This document shows positions 8,479-18,887 of a DNA stretch of 59,016 nucleotides, piece by piece. This stretch comes from Aeromonas eucrenophila. Lineage in GTDB: Bacteria; Pseudomonadota; Gammaproteobacteria; Enterobacterales; Aeromonadaceae. A program made the translations under genes and the position numbers. The notes under the pieces were generated by a model, which saw only the letters and a list, made by a program, of their open reading frames with translations, ran no database searches and was not told the DNA's origin. Within the stretch, counting starts at the first letter, position 1. Each line of letters starts with the position of its first letter. The stretch is taken from assembly GCF_000819865.1 (NCBI RefSeq), contig NZ_CDDF01000019.1, forward strand, positions 127,432 to 186,447. The letters are read 5' to 3'.

Positions 8479-11400
8479 TTAGCCGATAGTCATCAGGCTG
8501 GCGTTGCCACCGGCGGCGGCGGTGTTGACCGAGAGGGCGTGCTCGATCAGCAGGCGCTCCAGCGGGATATCGGTCTCGCCACGGTGCAGGCCGTGCACGC
8601 CGACGATGGCGCCAGCACGGGCGGCGGCGAGCTTGCTCACCTCGATCAACTGATCCGAGTCACCGTGGTGCAGCAGGGCATCGAAGGCGATGTCGCCGTT
8701 GGCCCAGTCTGCCACCAGCTGGATGCGTCCGCGCACCTCGGCCGGCAGGCCGGACTGCAGGGTGCGGTTCTGGGCGTTGTCCTGCCACAGCACCTCGGTC
8801 CCGACCGCGAGACAAGCCGCCAGCTGGGCCAGCAGATCTGCTTTATCCTCGGCCAGACAGAGCACCCGCTCCCTGGGCAGCAGGCTGTAAGTGTTGCGCT
8901 CGCCGGTGGGGCCGACCAGCACCTGGGTCAGGCCGCTCTGGGCCAGCTCGCCATACTGGTCGCACAGGGCTACCAGCGCTTTCTCCTGCTTGGCTGCCCA
9001 GTTGCGCAGCGCTTGCAGGGCCGGCTTGGTCGCCTCGGTGCGCTGGGTGGCACCGGACTCCTGACGCAGCTGGCTGGCCACCGCATCCTGCGGGCGGGTC
9101 GCCAGCAGGCGGTACATGTAGAGCGGGCCGCCTGCCTTGGGACCGGTGCCGGAGAGGCCCTCGCCACCGAAGGGCTGCACCCCGACCACGGCCCCGACGA
9201 TGTTGCGGTTCACGTAGAGGTTGCCGACCTTGGCAGTGTTCACCACCTGGGCTATGGTCTCGTCGATCCGGGTGTGGACCCCGAGCGTCAGGCCGTAGCC
9301 GCTGTCGTTGATCTGGCTGAGCAGTTCGCCGAGCTTGGCGCGCGGGTAGCGCACCAGGTGCAGCACGGGGCCGAACACCTCGCGGCCGAGTTCATCCAGG
9401 CTGTCGAGCTCGATCAGCGTCGGCAGCACGAAGGTGCCGCGGCTGTAATCGGCGCCTTGGGCACGGGCAATCTGATGCACCTTGCGGCCCTTGTCGCTCA
9501 TGGCCTTGATGTGCTGCTCGATGTTGGCCTTGGCCTCGGCATCGATCACCGGACCTATGTCGGTGGAGAGGTGCTCGGGGTTGCCGACCTTGTACTCGGC
9601 CATGGCACCCTTGAGCATGCGGATTACCCGATCCGCCACGTCTTCCTGCACGCACAGCACCCGCAGGGCGGAGCAACGCTGACCGGCGCTGTCGAACGCT
9701 GAGGAGATGACGTCCATCACCACCTGCTCGGTCAGGGCGGAGGAGTCGACGATCATGGCGTTCTGGCCACCGGTCTCGGCGATGAGGGGAATGGTGCGAC
9801 CCTGGGCGTCGAGGCGGCCGGCCAGGTTGCGGGAGATGATGCCCGCGACTTCGGTGGAGCCGGTGAACATGACGCCGCGCACCCGCTCGTCGGCGATAAG
9901 GGCGGCGCCCACGGTTTCACCGCGGCCCGGCAGCAGTTGCACCGCGCCGGCCGGGACACCGGCTTCCAGCAGGATGCGCACCGCCTGGGCGGCGATGAGG
10001 GGGGTCTGTTCGGCGGGTTTGGCCAGCACAGTGTTGCCGGCGGCGAGGGCCGCGCAGACCTGGCCGCTGAAGATGGCCAGCGGGAAGTTCCAGGGGCTGA
10101 TGCAGACCACGGGGCCCAGCGGCCTGTGGCTGTCGTTGGCGAAGTGATTGCGGGCCTGGGTGGCGTAGTAGCGCAGGAAGTCCACCGCCTCGCGCACCTC
10201 GGCGATGGCGTTGCTGAAGGTCTTGCCGGATTCACGCACCAGCAGGCCCATCAGGGGTTGCAGCTCGGATTCCATCAGATTGGCGGCGCGCTCCAGCACG
10301 GCGGCACGCTCGGCCGGCGGGGTCGATTGCCAGATCTGGCCGCTGGCCAGAGCACAGGTTAGCGCACTGTCGACCAGCTCGGGGGTGGCCTCGCTCACCT
10401 GACCGACCACATCCCGGTGATCCGCCGGGTTGACCACAGGCTGGAACTCGGTCGGTGCCGTGCTCTCACAACCCAACATGGGCAGCGCCTGATAGCGGGT
10501 ATTGGTGCTGCCGAGCAGGGCGGCGGAGAGCGACCCCAGGCGGTGTTCGTTGGCGAGATCCAACCCTTCGGAGTTCGGGCGCGCCTCGCCGTACAGATCT
10601 CGGGGCAGGGGGATGCGCGGGTGCGGCAGGCCCAGGGTGCCTTCGCGGGCGGCCATCTGCTCGATCTGCTGCACCGGATCCTGCACCAGATCCGAGAGGG
10701 AGATGTTGTTGTCCGCGATGCGGTTGACGAAGGAGGTGTTGGCCCCGTTCTCCAGCAGGCGGCGCACCAGGTAGGCGAGCAGGGTCTCGTGGCTGCCGAC
10801 CGGCGCATAGATGCGGCAGGGGCGACCCAGTTTGCCGTCGGCGACCTTGCCGACCACCTGTTCGTACAGCGGTTCACCCATGCCGTGCAGGCACTGGAAC
10901 TCGTACTGGCCCGGATAGTAGTTCTGCCCGGCCAGCTGATAGATGGCCGACAGGGAATGCGCGTTGTGGGTGGCGAACTGCGGGTAGATGGCTTCCGGCA
11001 CCGCCAGCAGCTTGCGGGCGCAGGCCAGATAAGAGAGATCGGTATAGGGCTTGCGGGTATAGACCGGATAGCCTTCCAGGCCGTCCTGCTGGGCGCGCTT
11101 GATCTCGCTGTCCCAGTAGGCGCCCTTCACCAGCCGGATCATCAGGCGGTGACGGCTGCGCTTGGCCAGATCGATGACGTAGTCGATCGCATAGGGGCAG
11201 CGCTTCTGATAGGCCTGGATGACGAAGCCGATACCGTTCCAGTCGGCGAGGCTCGGGTCGAAGCAGAGCTTCTCCAGCAGATCGAGGGAGATCTCCAGTC
11301 GATCGGCTTCCTCGGCGTCGATGTTGATGCCGATGTCGTACTGCTTGGCGAGCTGGGTCAGGGAGAGCAGGGTGGGGTAGAGCTCCTCCATCACCCGATC

Positions 11401-12420
11401 GTACTGGGCGCGGCTGTAGCGCGGGTGCAGGGCGGAGAGCTTGATGGAGATGCCCGGACCCTCGTAGATGCCGCGGCCGTGGGAGGCCTTGCCGATGGCG
11501 TGGATGGCCTGCTCGTAGGAGGCCAGATAGCGCTTGGCGTCCTCCTCGGTCAGGGCAGCCTCGCCAAGCATGTCGTAGGAGTAGCGGAAGCCCTTGCTCT
11601 CGGTGCTGCCAGCGTTGGCCAGCGCCTCGGCTATGGTCTCGCCGGTGACGAACTGTTCGCCCATCAGCCGCATGGCCATGTCGACGCCCTTGCGGATCAG
11701 CGGCTCGCCGCCCTTGCCGATCAGGCCCTTGAGGGAGGTATTCAGACCCGCCTCGTTATGGGTGGCCACCAGCTTGCCGATGATGAGCAGGCCCCAGGAG
11801 GCGGCGTTGACGAACAGGGAGGTGCTGTTGCCCAGATGCTGGCTCCAGTTGCCACCGCTGATCTTGTCGCGGATGAGGGCGTCACGGGTCGCCTTGTCCG
11901 GGATGCGCAGCAGCGCCTCCGCCAGACACATCAGGGCCACCCCTTCCTGGGAGGAGAGAGAGAACTCCTGCAGCAGGCCCTGCACCAGGCCCTGACGGCC
12001 ACTGGCACCCTTCTGGTTGCGCAGCTTCTCGGCGATGCTCATGGCGAGCTTCTGGGTCGCCTCGGCCTTGTCCTTGGGCAGGCGGGCTTGCTCCAGCAGC
12101 ATGGGCACGGCCTCGGTCTCGGGACGACGATAGGCGGAGGTGATGGCGGCGCGTAGCACGGACTGCGGCAAGATGCTCTCGGCGAACTCGAGGAAGACCT
12201 GGATGCCCTGCTCGGTCAGCGCCTCGACGGCTTCTTCACCAGCGGCAGCGGCCAGGCCGGACTGCTCGGGCGGGGTCAGGCCGCGATCCAGCTGCTCCAG
12301 ATAGGTGAAGATCGCCTGCTTGATCAACCAGTGGGGGGTGCGATCCAGGGTCTGCGCCGCCTGCTTGAGCCGGTCGCGGGTCGCATCATCGAGTTTAACG
12401 CCAAGAGTGGTGGTGGCCAT
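8479..12420 (-). CDS. putA: Trifunctional proline utilisation protein PutA
   Basis: 1313 residues, close to E. coli PutA (1320). Residues 1-47 form a ribbon-helix-helix DNA-binding domain (TTTLGVKLDDATRDRLKQAA). Next comes the FAD proline dehydrogenase barrel (IKLSALHPRY, NIDAEEADRLEISLDL, RLVKGAYWDSEIKRAQ). Then comes P5C dehydrogenase with PWNFPLAIF, the catalytic Cys at residue 916 in SAGQRCSALRVL, and PFGGEGLSGTGPKAGG. A C-terminal lid domain ends TAAAGGNASLMTIG. It oxidises proline to glutamate at the inner membrane; without proline it represses its own transcription from GTTGCA sites. Three such motifs lie upstream of this start. putP is not adjacent. Confidence 0.97.
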   Translation of the reverse strand: MATTTLGVKLDDATRDRLKQAAQTLDRTPHWLIKQAIFTYLEQLDRGLTPPEQSGLAAAAGEEAVEALTEQGIQVFLEFAESILPQSVLRAAITSAYRRPETEAVPMLLEQARLPKDKAEATQKLAMSIAEKLRNQKGASGRQGLVQGLLQEFSLSSQEGVALMCLAEALLRIPDKATRDALIRDKISGGNWSQHLGNSTSLFVNAASWGLLIIGKLVATHNEAGLNTSLKGLIGKGGEPLIRKGVDMAMRLMGEQFVTGETIAEALANAGSTESKGFRYSYDMLGEAALTEEDAKRYLASYEQAIHAIGKASHGRGIYEGPGISIKLSALHPRYSRAQYDRVMEELYPTLLSLTQLAKQYDIGINIDAEEADRLEISLDLLEKLCFDPSLADWNGIGFVIQAYQKRCPYAIDYVIDLAKRSRHRLMIRLVKGAYWDSEIKRAQQDGLEGYPVYTRKPYTDLSYLACARKLLAVPEAIYPQFATHNAHSLSAIYQLAGQNYYPGQYEFQCLHGMGEPLYEQVVGKVADGKLGRPCRIYAPVGSHETLLAYLVRRLLENGANTSFVNRIADNNISLSDLVQDPVQQIEQMAAREGTLGLPHPRIPLPRDLYGEARPNSEGLDLANEHRLGSLSAALLGSTNTRYQALPMLGCESTAPTEFQPVVNPADHRDVVGQVSEATPELVDSALTCALASGQIWQSTPPAERAAVLERAANLMESELQPLMGLLVRESGKTFSNAIAEVREAVDFLRYYATQARNHFANDSHRPLGPVVCISPWNFPLAIFSGQVCAALAAGNTVLAKPAEQTPLIAAQAVRILLEAGVPAGAVQLLPGRGETVGAALIADERVRGVMFTGSTEVAGIISRNLAGRLDAQGRTIPLIAETGGQNAMIVDSSALTEQVVMDVISSAFDSAGQRCSALRVLCVQEDVADRVIRMLKGAMAEYKVGNPEHLSTDIGPVIDAEAKANIEQHIKAMSDKGRKVHQIARAQGADYSRGTFVLPTLIELDSLDELGREVFGPVLHLVRYPRAKLGELLSQINDSGYGLTLGVHTRIDETIAQVVNTAKVGNLYVNRNIVGAVVGVQPFGGEGLSGTGPKAGGPLYMYRLLATRPQDAVASQLRQESGATQRTEATKPALQALRNWAAKQEKALVALCDQYGELAQSGLTQVLVGPTGERNTYSLLPRERVLCLAEDKADLLAQLAACLAVGTEVLWQDNAQNRTLQSGLPAEVRGRIQLVADWANGDIAFDALLHHGDSDQLIEVSKLAAARAGAIVGVHGLHRGETDIPLERLLIEHALSVNTAAAGGNASLMTIG

Positions 12421-12477
12421 GGGACTTCCTGTGTCTAGAAGGTAACAATATTACCGGACGGTTAAATTTTGGCGATA

Positions 12478-12499
12478 ATGGTGCAACCAGGTGCAACCC
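12478..12499 (-). promoter_or_regulatory. Paired PutA operator motifs upstream of putA
   Basis: On the minus strand GGTTGCACC occurs twice, with GTTGCA cores at 12482-12487 and 12492-12497, centres one helical turn (10 bp) apart. GTTGCA is the established E. coli PutA recognition core. They lie about 65 bp upstream of the putA start. Confidence 0.7.
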
Positions 12500-12647
12500 G
12501 CAAGTTATAAATTTTAATGCCTGCGCTACATTGCTGAATTAAGCCGTGCCTGCTGGGCTGGGGATAGTGCCGGACGAGGTGTCGCCACCGGTATTTTTTG
12601 CCGGGAGATGAGGGACTTGGTGGCTTGTCTCCCTCTGCCTTGGAAAA

Positions 12648-12659
12648 AGGTGCAACCCA
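12648..12659. promoter_or_regulatory. Third PutA-type operator motif
   Basis: GGTGCAACCC holds the same core (TGCAAC at 12651-12656), about 170 bp from the first pair and 130 bp upstream of the VOC gene. Multiple spaced operators are the E. coli put arrangement; looping is an inference. Confidence 0.45.
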
Positions 12660-12786
12660 GAATGATGTGAGGTTGCTCTTTGCTCGTCTGACCTCCGCCA
12701 TCGGGGGAGGGAGCGTCAGCGGCCGACTCTATTCTATGCTGAGAGCGGGTTTGCAGATCACATCCATCAGTGACAAGGAGAAAGCC

Positions 12787-13224
12787 ATGGCGCGTGTCAG
12801 TACCTATCTCAACTTCGCCCGGGAGACGGAGGCCGCCTTCCTGTTCTACCGGGAGGTGTTCGGCGGCGACTTCAACGGTCCCATCCACAGATTCAAGGAT
12901 TCCCCCGGCTGCCCTGGCCAACCCGCCCTGTCCGAGGCGGATGGGGAGCTGGTGATGCACGTGGAGCTCGCCATCCTCGGCGGCCATGTGCTGATGGGGA
13001 CGGATGCTCCCGCCAGCATGGGCTTCACCCTGGTGCAGGGCAACAACAGCTATCTCAATCTGGAGCCGGACAGTCGCGCCGAGACCGACAGGCTGTTTGC
13101 GGCCCTGGGGGCGGGAGGCAAGGTGGAGATGGCGCTGCAGGAGATGTTCTGGGGCGACTACTTCGGATCCCTGGTGGATAAATTCGGTACCCACTGGATG
13201 TTCAACTGCCAGAGCAAGACCTGA
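12787..13224 (+). CDS. VOC-fold (PhnB/glyoxalase-like) protein
   Basis: 145 residues. The start at 12787 is set by AAGGAG at 12776. It opens VSTYLNFARETEAAFLFYREVFGG, typical of the PhnB-type VOC superfamily, and repeats the beta-alpha-beta-beta-beta module with VELAILGGHVLMGTD and ends WGDYFGSLVDKFGTHWMFNC. Family members include glyoxalases, resistance proteins and many of unknown activity. No substrate can be assigned. A terminator follows. Confidence 0.8.
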   Translation: MARVSTYLNFARETEAAFLFYREVFGGDFNGPIHRFKDSPGCPGQPALSEADGELVMHVELAILGGHVLMGTDAPASMGFTLVQGNNSYLNLEPDSRAETDRLFAALGAGGKVEMALQEMFWGDYFGSLVDKFGTHWMFNCQSKT

Positions 13225-13240
13225 TAGCGGCTTTGTCATG

Positions 13241-13266
13241 AAAAAGGGCGCCTTGGCGCCCTTTTT
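13241..13266 (+). terminator. Terminator between the VOC gene and fumC (bidirectional)
   Basis: AAAAAGGGCGCC-TT-GGCGCCCTTTTT between two convergent genes. Confidence 0.85.
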
Positions 13267-13289
13267 ATCTGCTTGTTCTGACCAAAACC

Positions 13290-14681
<1,392 letters not shown>

Positions 14682-14765
14682 CTGCGCTCTCCTGCCGATT
14701 GGGTGTTCCCTAGCATGACCATAAAGCGCGGCCGAGGCCAGTTTGCTTATTTCTGCGCCTTGCAT

Positions 14766-14786
14766 ATAATAAGTAAAGCTTATTAT
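14766..14786. promoter_or_regulatory. Palindromic MarR-type operator candidate
   Basis: ATAATAAG-TAAAG-CTTATTAT, perfect 8-bp arms, ending 12 bp before the marR start. Size and symmetry suit a MarR dimer, and the position suits autoregulation of the efflux operon. Confidence 0.6.
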
Positions 14787-14797
14787 ATAGGTTGGCT

Positions 14798-15229
14798 ATG
14801 ATGAACAAACAACCCGATTCCATCGGCTTCCTGATCGGCGACGTGCAGCGCCTGATGCGCCGTCAGTTCCAGCAACAGCTGGAAGGCAGTTGCCTGACCC
14901 TGGCCCAGGCGCGCGCCCTGGTCCATATCGCCCGCGATGAGGGGATCCGCCAGGTGGAGTTGGCGGAGCGGCTGGATATCCAGCCCATCACCCTGGCGCG
15001 TCAGCTCGATCAGCTGGCCGAGAACGGCCTGGTGGAGCGACGCAACGATCCCAGCGATCGACGGGCCTATCAGCTCTATCTGACCGAGGCGGCGACCCCC
15101 TATCTCGCGATGATCAAGCAGGCCTCGGCGGCGGTGCATCAGCGCGCCATGGGCGAGCTGGGGGAGGAGGCGACGCGCTCGCTCTGCGACTCCCTCAAGA
15201 CCCTGCGCACCAATCTCTCCCACTCCTGA
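14798..15229 (+). CDS. MarR-family regulator of the adjacent Emr-type efflux genes
   Basis: 143 residues. Winged-helix core: TLAQARALVHIARDEGIRQVELAERL, then QPITLARQLDQLAENGLVERR and the wing NDPSDRRAYQLYLTE. ATG codons at 14798 and 14801 both fit a weak AGG upstream. The EmrA- and EmrB-like genes follow 37 bp later on the same strand, the emrRAB layout, so it probably represses them until a lipophilic compound binds. The palindrome just upstream supports autoregulation. The ligand is unknown. Confidence 0.88.
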   Translation: MMNKQPDSIGFLIGDVQRLMRRQFQQQLEGSCLTLAQARALVHIARDEGIRQVELAERLDIQPITLARQLDQLAENGLVERRNDPSDRRAYQLYLTEAATPYLAMIKQASAAVHQRAMGELGEEATRSLCDSLKTLRTNLSHS

Positions 15230-15266
15230 TCCTTTCTCCTTCAAGCACCATTAGCGGAGCGTTTTT

Positions 15267-16358
15267 ATGAATGCCACTTCTCCCTCCTCCCAGGGCCTCG
15301 TCTCACCGAGCCCCGTTGCCCCGAGCCCCGGCGCCAACCGCCGCCGGACCCGCCTGCTGTTGCTGGTGGTGGTACCGGCGCTGGCCCTGCTCGGCATAGG
15401 CGCCATCTACATGCTGGGTGGCCGTTACGTCGAGACCGACAACGCCTACGTGAAGGCGGACAAGGTGCCCATCAGTACCGAGGTGCTGGGCCGGGTGGCC
15501 AAGGTCTATGTCGGCGAGAACGAGCAGGTCAAATCTGGCCAGCTGATGTTCGAGCTGGATCCGGAATCCTTCCAGGTGGCCGTGACCAAAGCCGAGGCGG
15601 AGCTGGCCAAGGTGCGCACCGATCTGGTGGCGCTGCAGACCAGCTATCGCGGTCAGCAGGCGGAGATCGACGTGGCCCGCACCCGTCATGCTTATGCCCT
15701 GAAAGAGGAGCACCGTCAGGCGGATCTGGTGGCCAAGCACTTCACCTCCACCGCCAACTATGACGATGCGCGCCAGCTCACCATCCAGACCGCCCAGCAA
15801 CAGGTGGCGCTGGAAGAGGGGCTCAAGCAGATAGAGGCCTCCCTGAACGGCGACGTCAACCTGCCGGTCGAGCAGCAACCCGCCTATCAGGAAGCGGCCG
15901 CCGGCCTCGCCAAGGCCAAGCTGGATCTCGCCCGCACCAAGATTTATGCCCCCGCCAACGGCATCGCCAGCCAGTTGCCCAAGCCCGGCCAATACAGCCT
16001 GGTGGGCATGACCGCCATGATGCTGGTGGAGACGGACAGCCCCTGGATAGAGGCGAACTTCACCGAGACTGAGCTGACCCATGTGCAGCCAGGCCAGCAG
16101 GTGGACATCAGCGTGGATACCTATCCCGATGCCCGCTGGCACGGGGTGGTGCAGAGCCTGAGCCCGGCCACCGGCTCCGAGTTCTCGGTGATCCCGGCCC
16201 AGAACGCCACCGGCAACTGGGTCAAGATCGCCCAGCGGGTGGCGGTGCGGATCAAGCTCGACGAGGTGACGGATCAGCCCGTGTTGCGGGCGGGCCTGAG
16301 CGCCATGACCAAGATCGACACCGGCCACAAACGCAGCCTGCTGGGCTGGTCATTCTGA
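15267..16358 (+). CDS. EmrA-type membrane fusion protein of a multidrug efflux pump
   Basis: 363 residues. A Pro/Ser-rich cytoplasmic N-terminus (1-27) is followed by one membrane helix (RLLLLVVVPALALLGIGAIYML). The HlyD/EmrA pattern follows: YVETDNAYVKADKVPISTEVLGRV, a long coiled-coil hairpin (about residues 90-200), then KLDLARTKIYAPANG and a beta-barrel domain with TETELTHVQPGQQVDISVDTYP. It would bridge the inner-membrane transporter encoded next (7-bp gap) to an outer-membrane channel, probably TolC, encoded elsewhere. GGAG 8 bases upstream supports the start. Confidence 0.9.
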   Translation: MNATSPSSQGLVSPSPVAPSPGANRRRTRLLLLVVVPALALLGIGAIYMLGGRYVETDNAYVKADKVPISTEVLGRVAKVYVGENEQVKSGQLMFELDPESFQVAVTKAEAELAKVRTDLVALQTSYRGQQAEIDVARTRHAYALKEEHRQADLVAKHFTSTANYDDARQLTIQTAQQQVALEEGLKQIEASLNGDVNLPVEQQPAYQEAAAGLAKAKLDLARTKIYAPANGIASQLPKPGQYSLVGMTAMMLVETDSPWIEANFTETELTHVQPGQQVDISVDTYPDARWHGVVQSLSPATGSEFSVIPAQNATGNWVKIAQRVAVRIKLDEVTDQPVLRAGLSAMTKIDTGHKRSLLGWSF

Positions 16359-16365
16359 GGTTGAT

Positions 16366-17907
16366 ATGACAACGCAAAGCCATCAGGGGGCCGATCAAAG
16401 CTCCCAGCGTGGCTTCATCACCCTGTCGGTGATGTTGGCCACCATCATGCAGGCGCTGGACACCACCATCGCCAACGTCGCCCTGCCCCACATGCAGGGG
16501 GCCATGGGGGCAACCCAGGATCAGATCTCCTGGGTGCTGACCTCCTACATAGTGGCGGCGGCCATCTTCATGCCGCTGACCGGTTTTATCTCGGCGCGGA
16601 TCGGCCGTAAAAGGCTGTTTATGTGGTCGGTGGCGGGCTTCACCGTCGCCTCCATGCTGTGCGGCGCGGCCCAGAGCCTGGATCAAATAGTGCTGTTCCG
16701 CTTGTTGCAGGGGATCTTCGGCGCCAGCTTGGTGCCCCTCTCCCAGGCCGTGCTGCTCGACACTTACCCGCCGGAGAAACACGGCTCCGCCATGGCGCTC
16801 TGGGGCATTGGTGTCATGGTGGGCCCTATCCTGGGGCCCTCCCTGGGTGGCTGGCTCACCGAGTATTACAACTGGCGCTGGGTGTTTTACATCAACCTGC
16901 CGTTCGGCCTGCTGGCCTGGTTCGGCCTCGCCGCCTTCATCGAGGAGACCAAGCTCGATGCGAGCCGCCGCTTCGATCTGCTGGGTTTCGCCTTGCTCAG
17001 TCTGGGGATAGGGGCGCTGCAGATGGCGCTGGACAGAGGGGAGTCCCAGAACTGGTTCGCGAGCCCGGAGATCGTCATCGAGACCATCTTGATGGTGATG
17101 GCGTTTTACCTGTTCGTGGTGCACATCTTCACCCACCCACATCCCTACATAGAGCCGGCCCTGTTCAAGGATCGCAACTTCAGCGTGGGGCTGGTGTTCA
17201 TCTTCATCATCGGCATCATCTTGCTGGCGACCATGACCCTGCTGCCCCCCTTCATGCAGGGGTTGATGGGCTATCCGGTGATCGACGTGGGCTACCTGCT
17301 CGCCCCGCGCGGGGTCGGCACCATGTTCGCCATGATGCTGGTGGGCCGGCTGTCGGGCCGGGTGGACGTGCGTTACCTCATACTGACCGGGCTGCTGCTC
17401 ACCAGCTTCTCCATGTGGGAGATGACCCTGTTCAACACCGACATCAGCAGTTGGGACATAGTGCGCACCGGCATAGTGCAGGGGCTGGGGCTAGGCTTCA
17501 TCTTCGTGCCGCTCTCCACCATCACCTTCGCGACCCTGGCGCCGCGCTATCGCAACGAGGGGACGGCGCTGTTCAGCCTGGTGCGCAACATCGGCAGCAG
17601 TATCGGCATCTCAGTGGTCATCACCTATCTGGCCCAGCGCACCCAGATGAACCACGAGGTGTTCGCCTCCTACATCACTCCCTTCAACACGGGGTTGCAG
17701 CAGGGAATGGGGGCGGCGGCGCTGATGACCCCCAAGGGGCTCGCCATGCTCAACGGCGAGGTGACCCGTCAGGCCAGCCTGCTCGCCTATCTGCAGGATT
17801 TCCGGCTGATGATGTGGGTGACCCTGTGCGCCATCCCGTTGGTGGTGCTGCTCAAGACCCCCAAGGGGGGCACCGGCAAGCGCGACGAGATGGCGATCCT
17901 GGAATAG
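16366..17907 (+). CDS. EmrB/QacA-type MFS multidrug transporter (DHA2, 14 helices)
   Basis: 513 residues, about 14 membrane segments. DHA2 signatures: LDTTIANVALPHMQGAMGA in helix 1, GRKRLFMWSV after helix 2, and the motif C region GIGVMVGPILGPSLGGWL in helix 5. It is a proton-driven exporter in the inner membrane that would work with the EmrA-like protein just upstream. Expression is probably coupled, given the 7-bp spacing and the common MarR gene. The operon ends at a terminator at 17934. The substrate is not predictable. Confidence 0.92.
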   Translation: MTTQSHQGADQSSQRGFITLSVMLATIMQALDTTIANVALPHMQGAMGATQDQISWVLTSYIVAAAIFMPLTGFISARIGRKRLFMWSVAGFTVASMLCGAAQSLDQIVLFRLLQGIFGASLVPLSQAVLLDTYPPEKHGSAMALWGIGVMVGPILGPSLGGWLTEYYNWRWVFYINLPFGLLAWFGLAAFIEETKLDASRRFDLLGFALLSLGIGALQMALDRGESQNWFASPEIVIETILMVMAFYLFVVHIFTHPHPYIEPALFKDRNFSVGLVFIFIIGIILLATMTLLPPFMQGLMGYPVIDVGYLLAPRGVGTMFAMMLVGRLSGRVDVRYLILTGLLLTSFSMWEMTLFNTDISSWDIVRTGIVQGLGLGFIFVPLSTITFATLAPRYRNEGTALFSLVRNIGSSIGISVVITYLAQRTQMNHEVFASYITPFNTGLQQGMGAAALMTPKGLAMLNGEVTRQASLLAYLQDFRLMMWVTLCAIPLVVLLKTPKGGTGKRDEMAILE

Positions 17908-17933
17908 GGGGTTGCCCAGTAATCTGCGGATAA

Positions 17934-17965
17934 AAAAGAGGGATGGCTCAGGCCATCCCTCTTTT
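17934..17965 (+). terminator. Terminator after the efflux operon (bidirectional with pepE)
   Basis: AAAGAGGGATGGC-CT.CA-GCCATCCCTCTTTT type stem of 13 bp between two convergent genes. Confidence 0.85.
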
Positions 17966-17989
17966 CATGTGCGCATCGCGCCGACGTCG

Positions 17990-18730
17990 TCACACCTTGG
18001 GCGAGAAGGGGGTCAGCCCGGCCAGCGGGGCGGCGTCCATAAACTCCTGGGGCGTCTCGCCGTGCTTGAAGATCTTGAAGCCTTCGCTGCGGGCGCTCCA
18101 GTATTCGATGGTCTCGCCGCTGCTCTCGCCACTTATTTGGAGCAGGCTGGCCTCGCGCAGGGCCACCACGTGCTCGCTCGGGTTGATGGCACAGAACTCG
18201 GCGAGGCGCTCGTCCCGGGTCTCCCCCATGTGGCCGCTGATGCTGGCATCCAGATAGTGAGGGTTGATCTGCTGGGGGAAGAGGCCGAGGGCCGGCAACA
18301 CGGCGGCGTTGCACACCGGCATGTCGTTGGTGGTGCGGATGCTGGGGGTTGCCACGTTGCAACCGGCGCTCCAGCCCACATAGGGCACACCGCGCTCGCG
18401 CACCGCGCGCTGGATCGGCACCACCAGGCCATATTCGTGCAGCAGCTGGTTCAGGCGCCAGGTGTTGCCCCCGCTGATGAAGATGGCATCGGCCTGGTTG
18501 ATGGCCTCCACCGGATCGTCGAACTGGTGGATGCTGATGGCCTCCACTCCCAGGCTCTCGCCGAGCTCATTGGCCCTGGCGTCCCAGTCACTGCGGATCA
18601 CCGCATAGGGGATGAGCAGGATGCGCTTGACCTGTTTGCGGGCGAGCAGGCTCTGCACCCGCTCACGGGCCCAGCCCAGCAGGCCCGGGTATTCGGTGGC
18701 TTTACCGTTGCTCAGAAGAAGCAGTTCCAT
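17990..18730 (-). CDS. pepE: Peptidase E (alpha-aspartyl dipeptidase)
   Basis: 246 residues. The Ser nucleophile is in GWSAGCN (PepE clade of family S51), preceded by FISGGNTWRLNQLL. It starts MELLLLSNGK with AGGAGTC just upstream. It hydrolyses N-terminal Asp-X dipeptides in the cytoplasm. E. coli and Salmonella PepE share the same motifs and length (229 residues; this one is slightly longer at the C-terminus). A perfect 8-bp inverted repeat lies 26 bp upstream of the start. Confidence 0.93.
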   Translation of the reverse strand: MELLLLSNGKATEYPGLLGWARERVQSLLARKQVKRILLIPYAVIRSDWDARANELGESLGVEAISIHQFDDPVEAINQADAIFISGGNTWRLNQLLHEYGLVVPIQRAVRERGVPYVGWSAGCNVATPSIRTTNDMPVCNAAVLPALGLFPQQINPHYLDASISGHMGETRDERLAEFCAINPSEHVVALREASLLQISGESSGETIEYWSARSEGFKIFKHGETPQEFMDAAPLAGLTPFSPKV

Positions 18731-18755
18731 TATGACTCCTCGATATCGAAAGGCG

Positions 18756-18773
18756 CAGGGTCAACTGACCCTG
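18756..18773. promoter_or_regulatory. Inverted repeat in the pepE leader
   Basis: CAGGGTCA-AC-TGACCCTG, perfect 8-bp arms with a 2-bp centre. It could bind a dimeric regulator. No match to a known operator is claimed. Confidence 0.4.
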
Positions 18774-18887
18774 AGAAAGGCAGGAGGGCACCATACCCCC
18801 ATAGCGCCGCCAAGTGTGTGATCTCACCGCGTTTTGTGTCCGGCTGCCGACGGAGTGCCTATTTTTTGGCCTAATGACTCCTTGGTA

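Noticed and set aside
10417..12156. 579-codon open frame on the plus strand opposite putA
   Set aside because: Antisense shadow caused by high GC3; PutA on the other strand is complete and recognisable.
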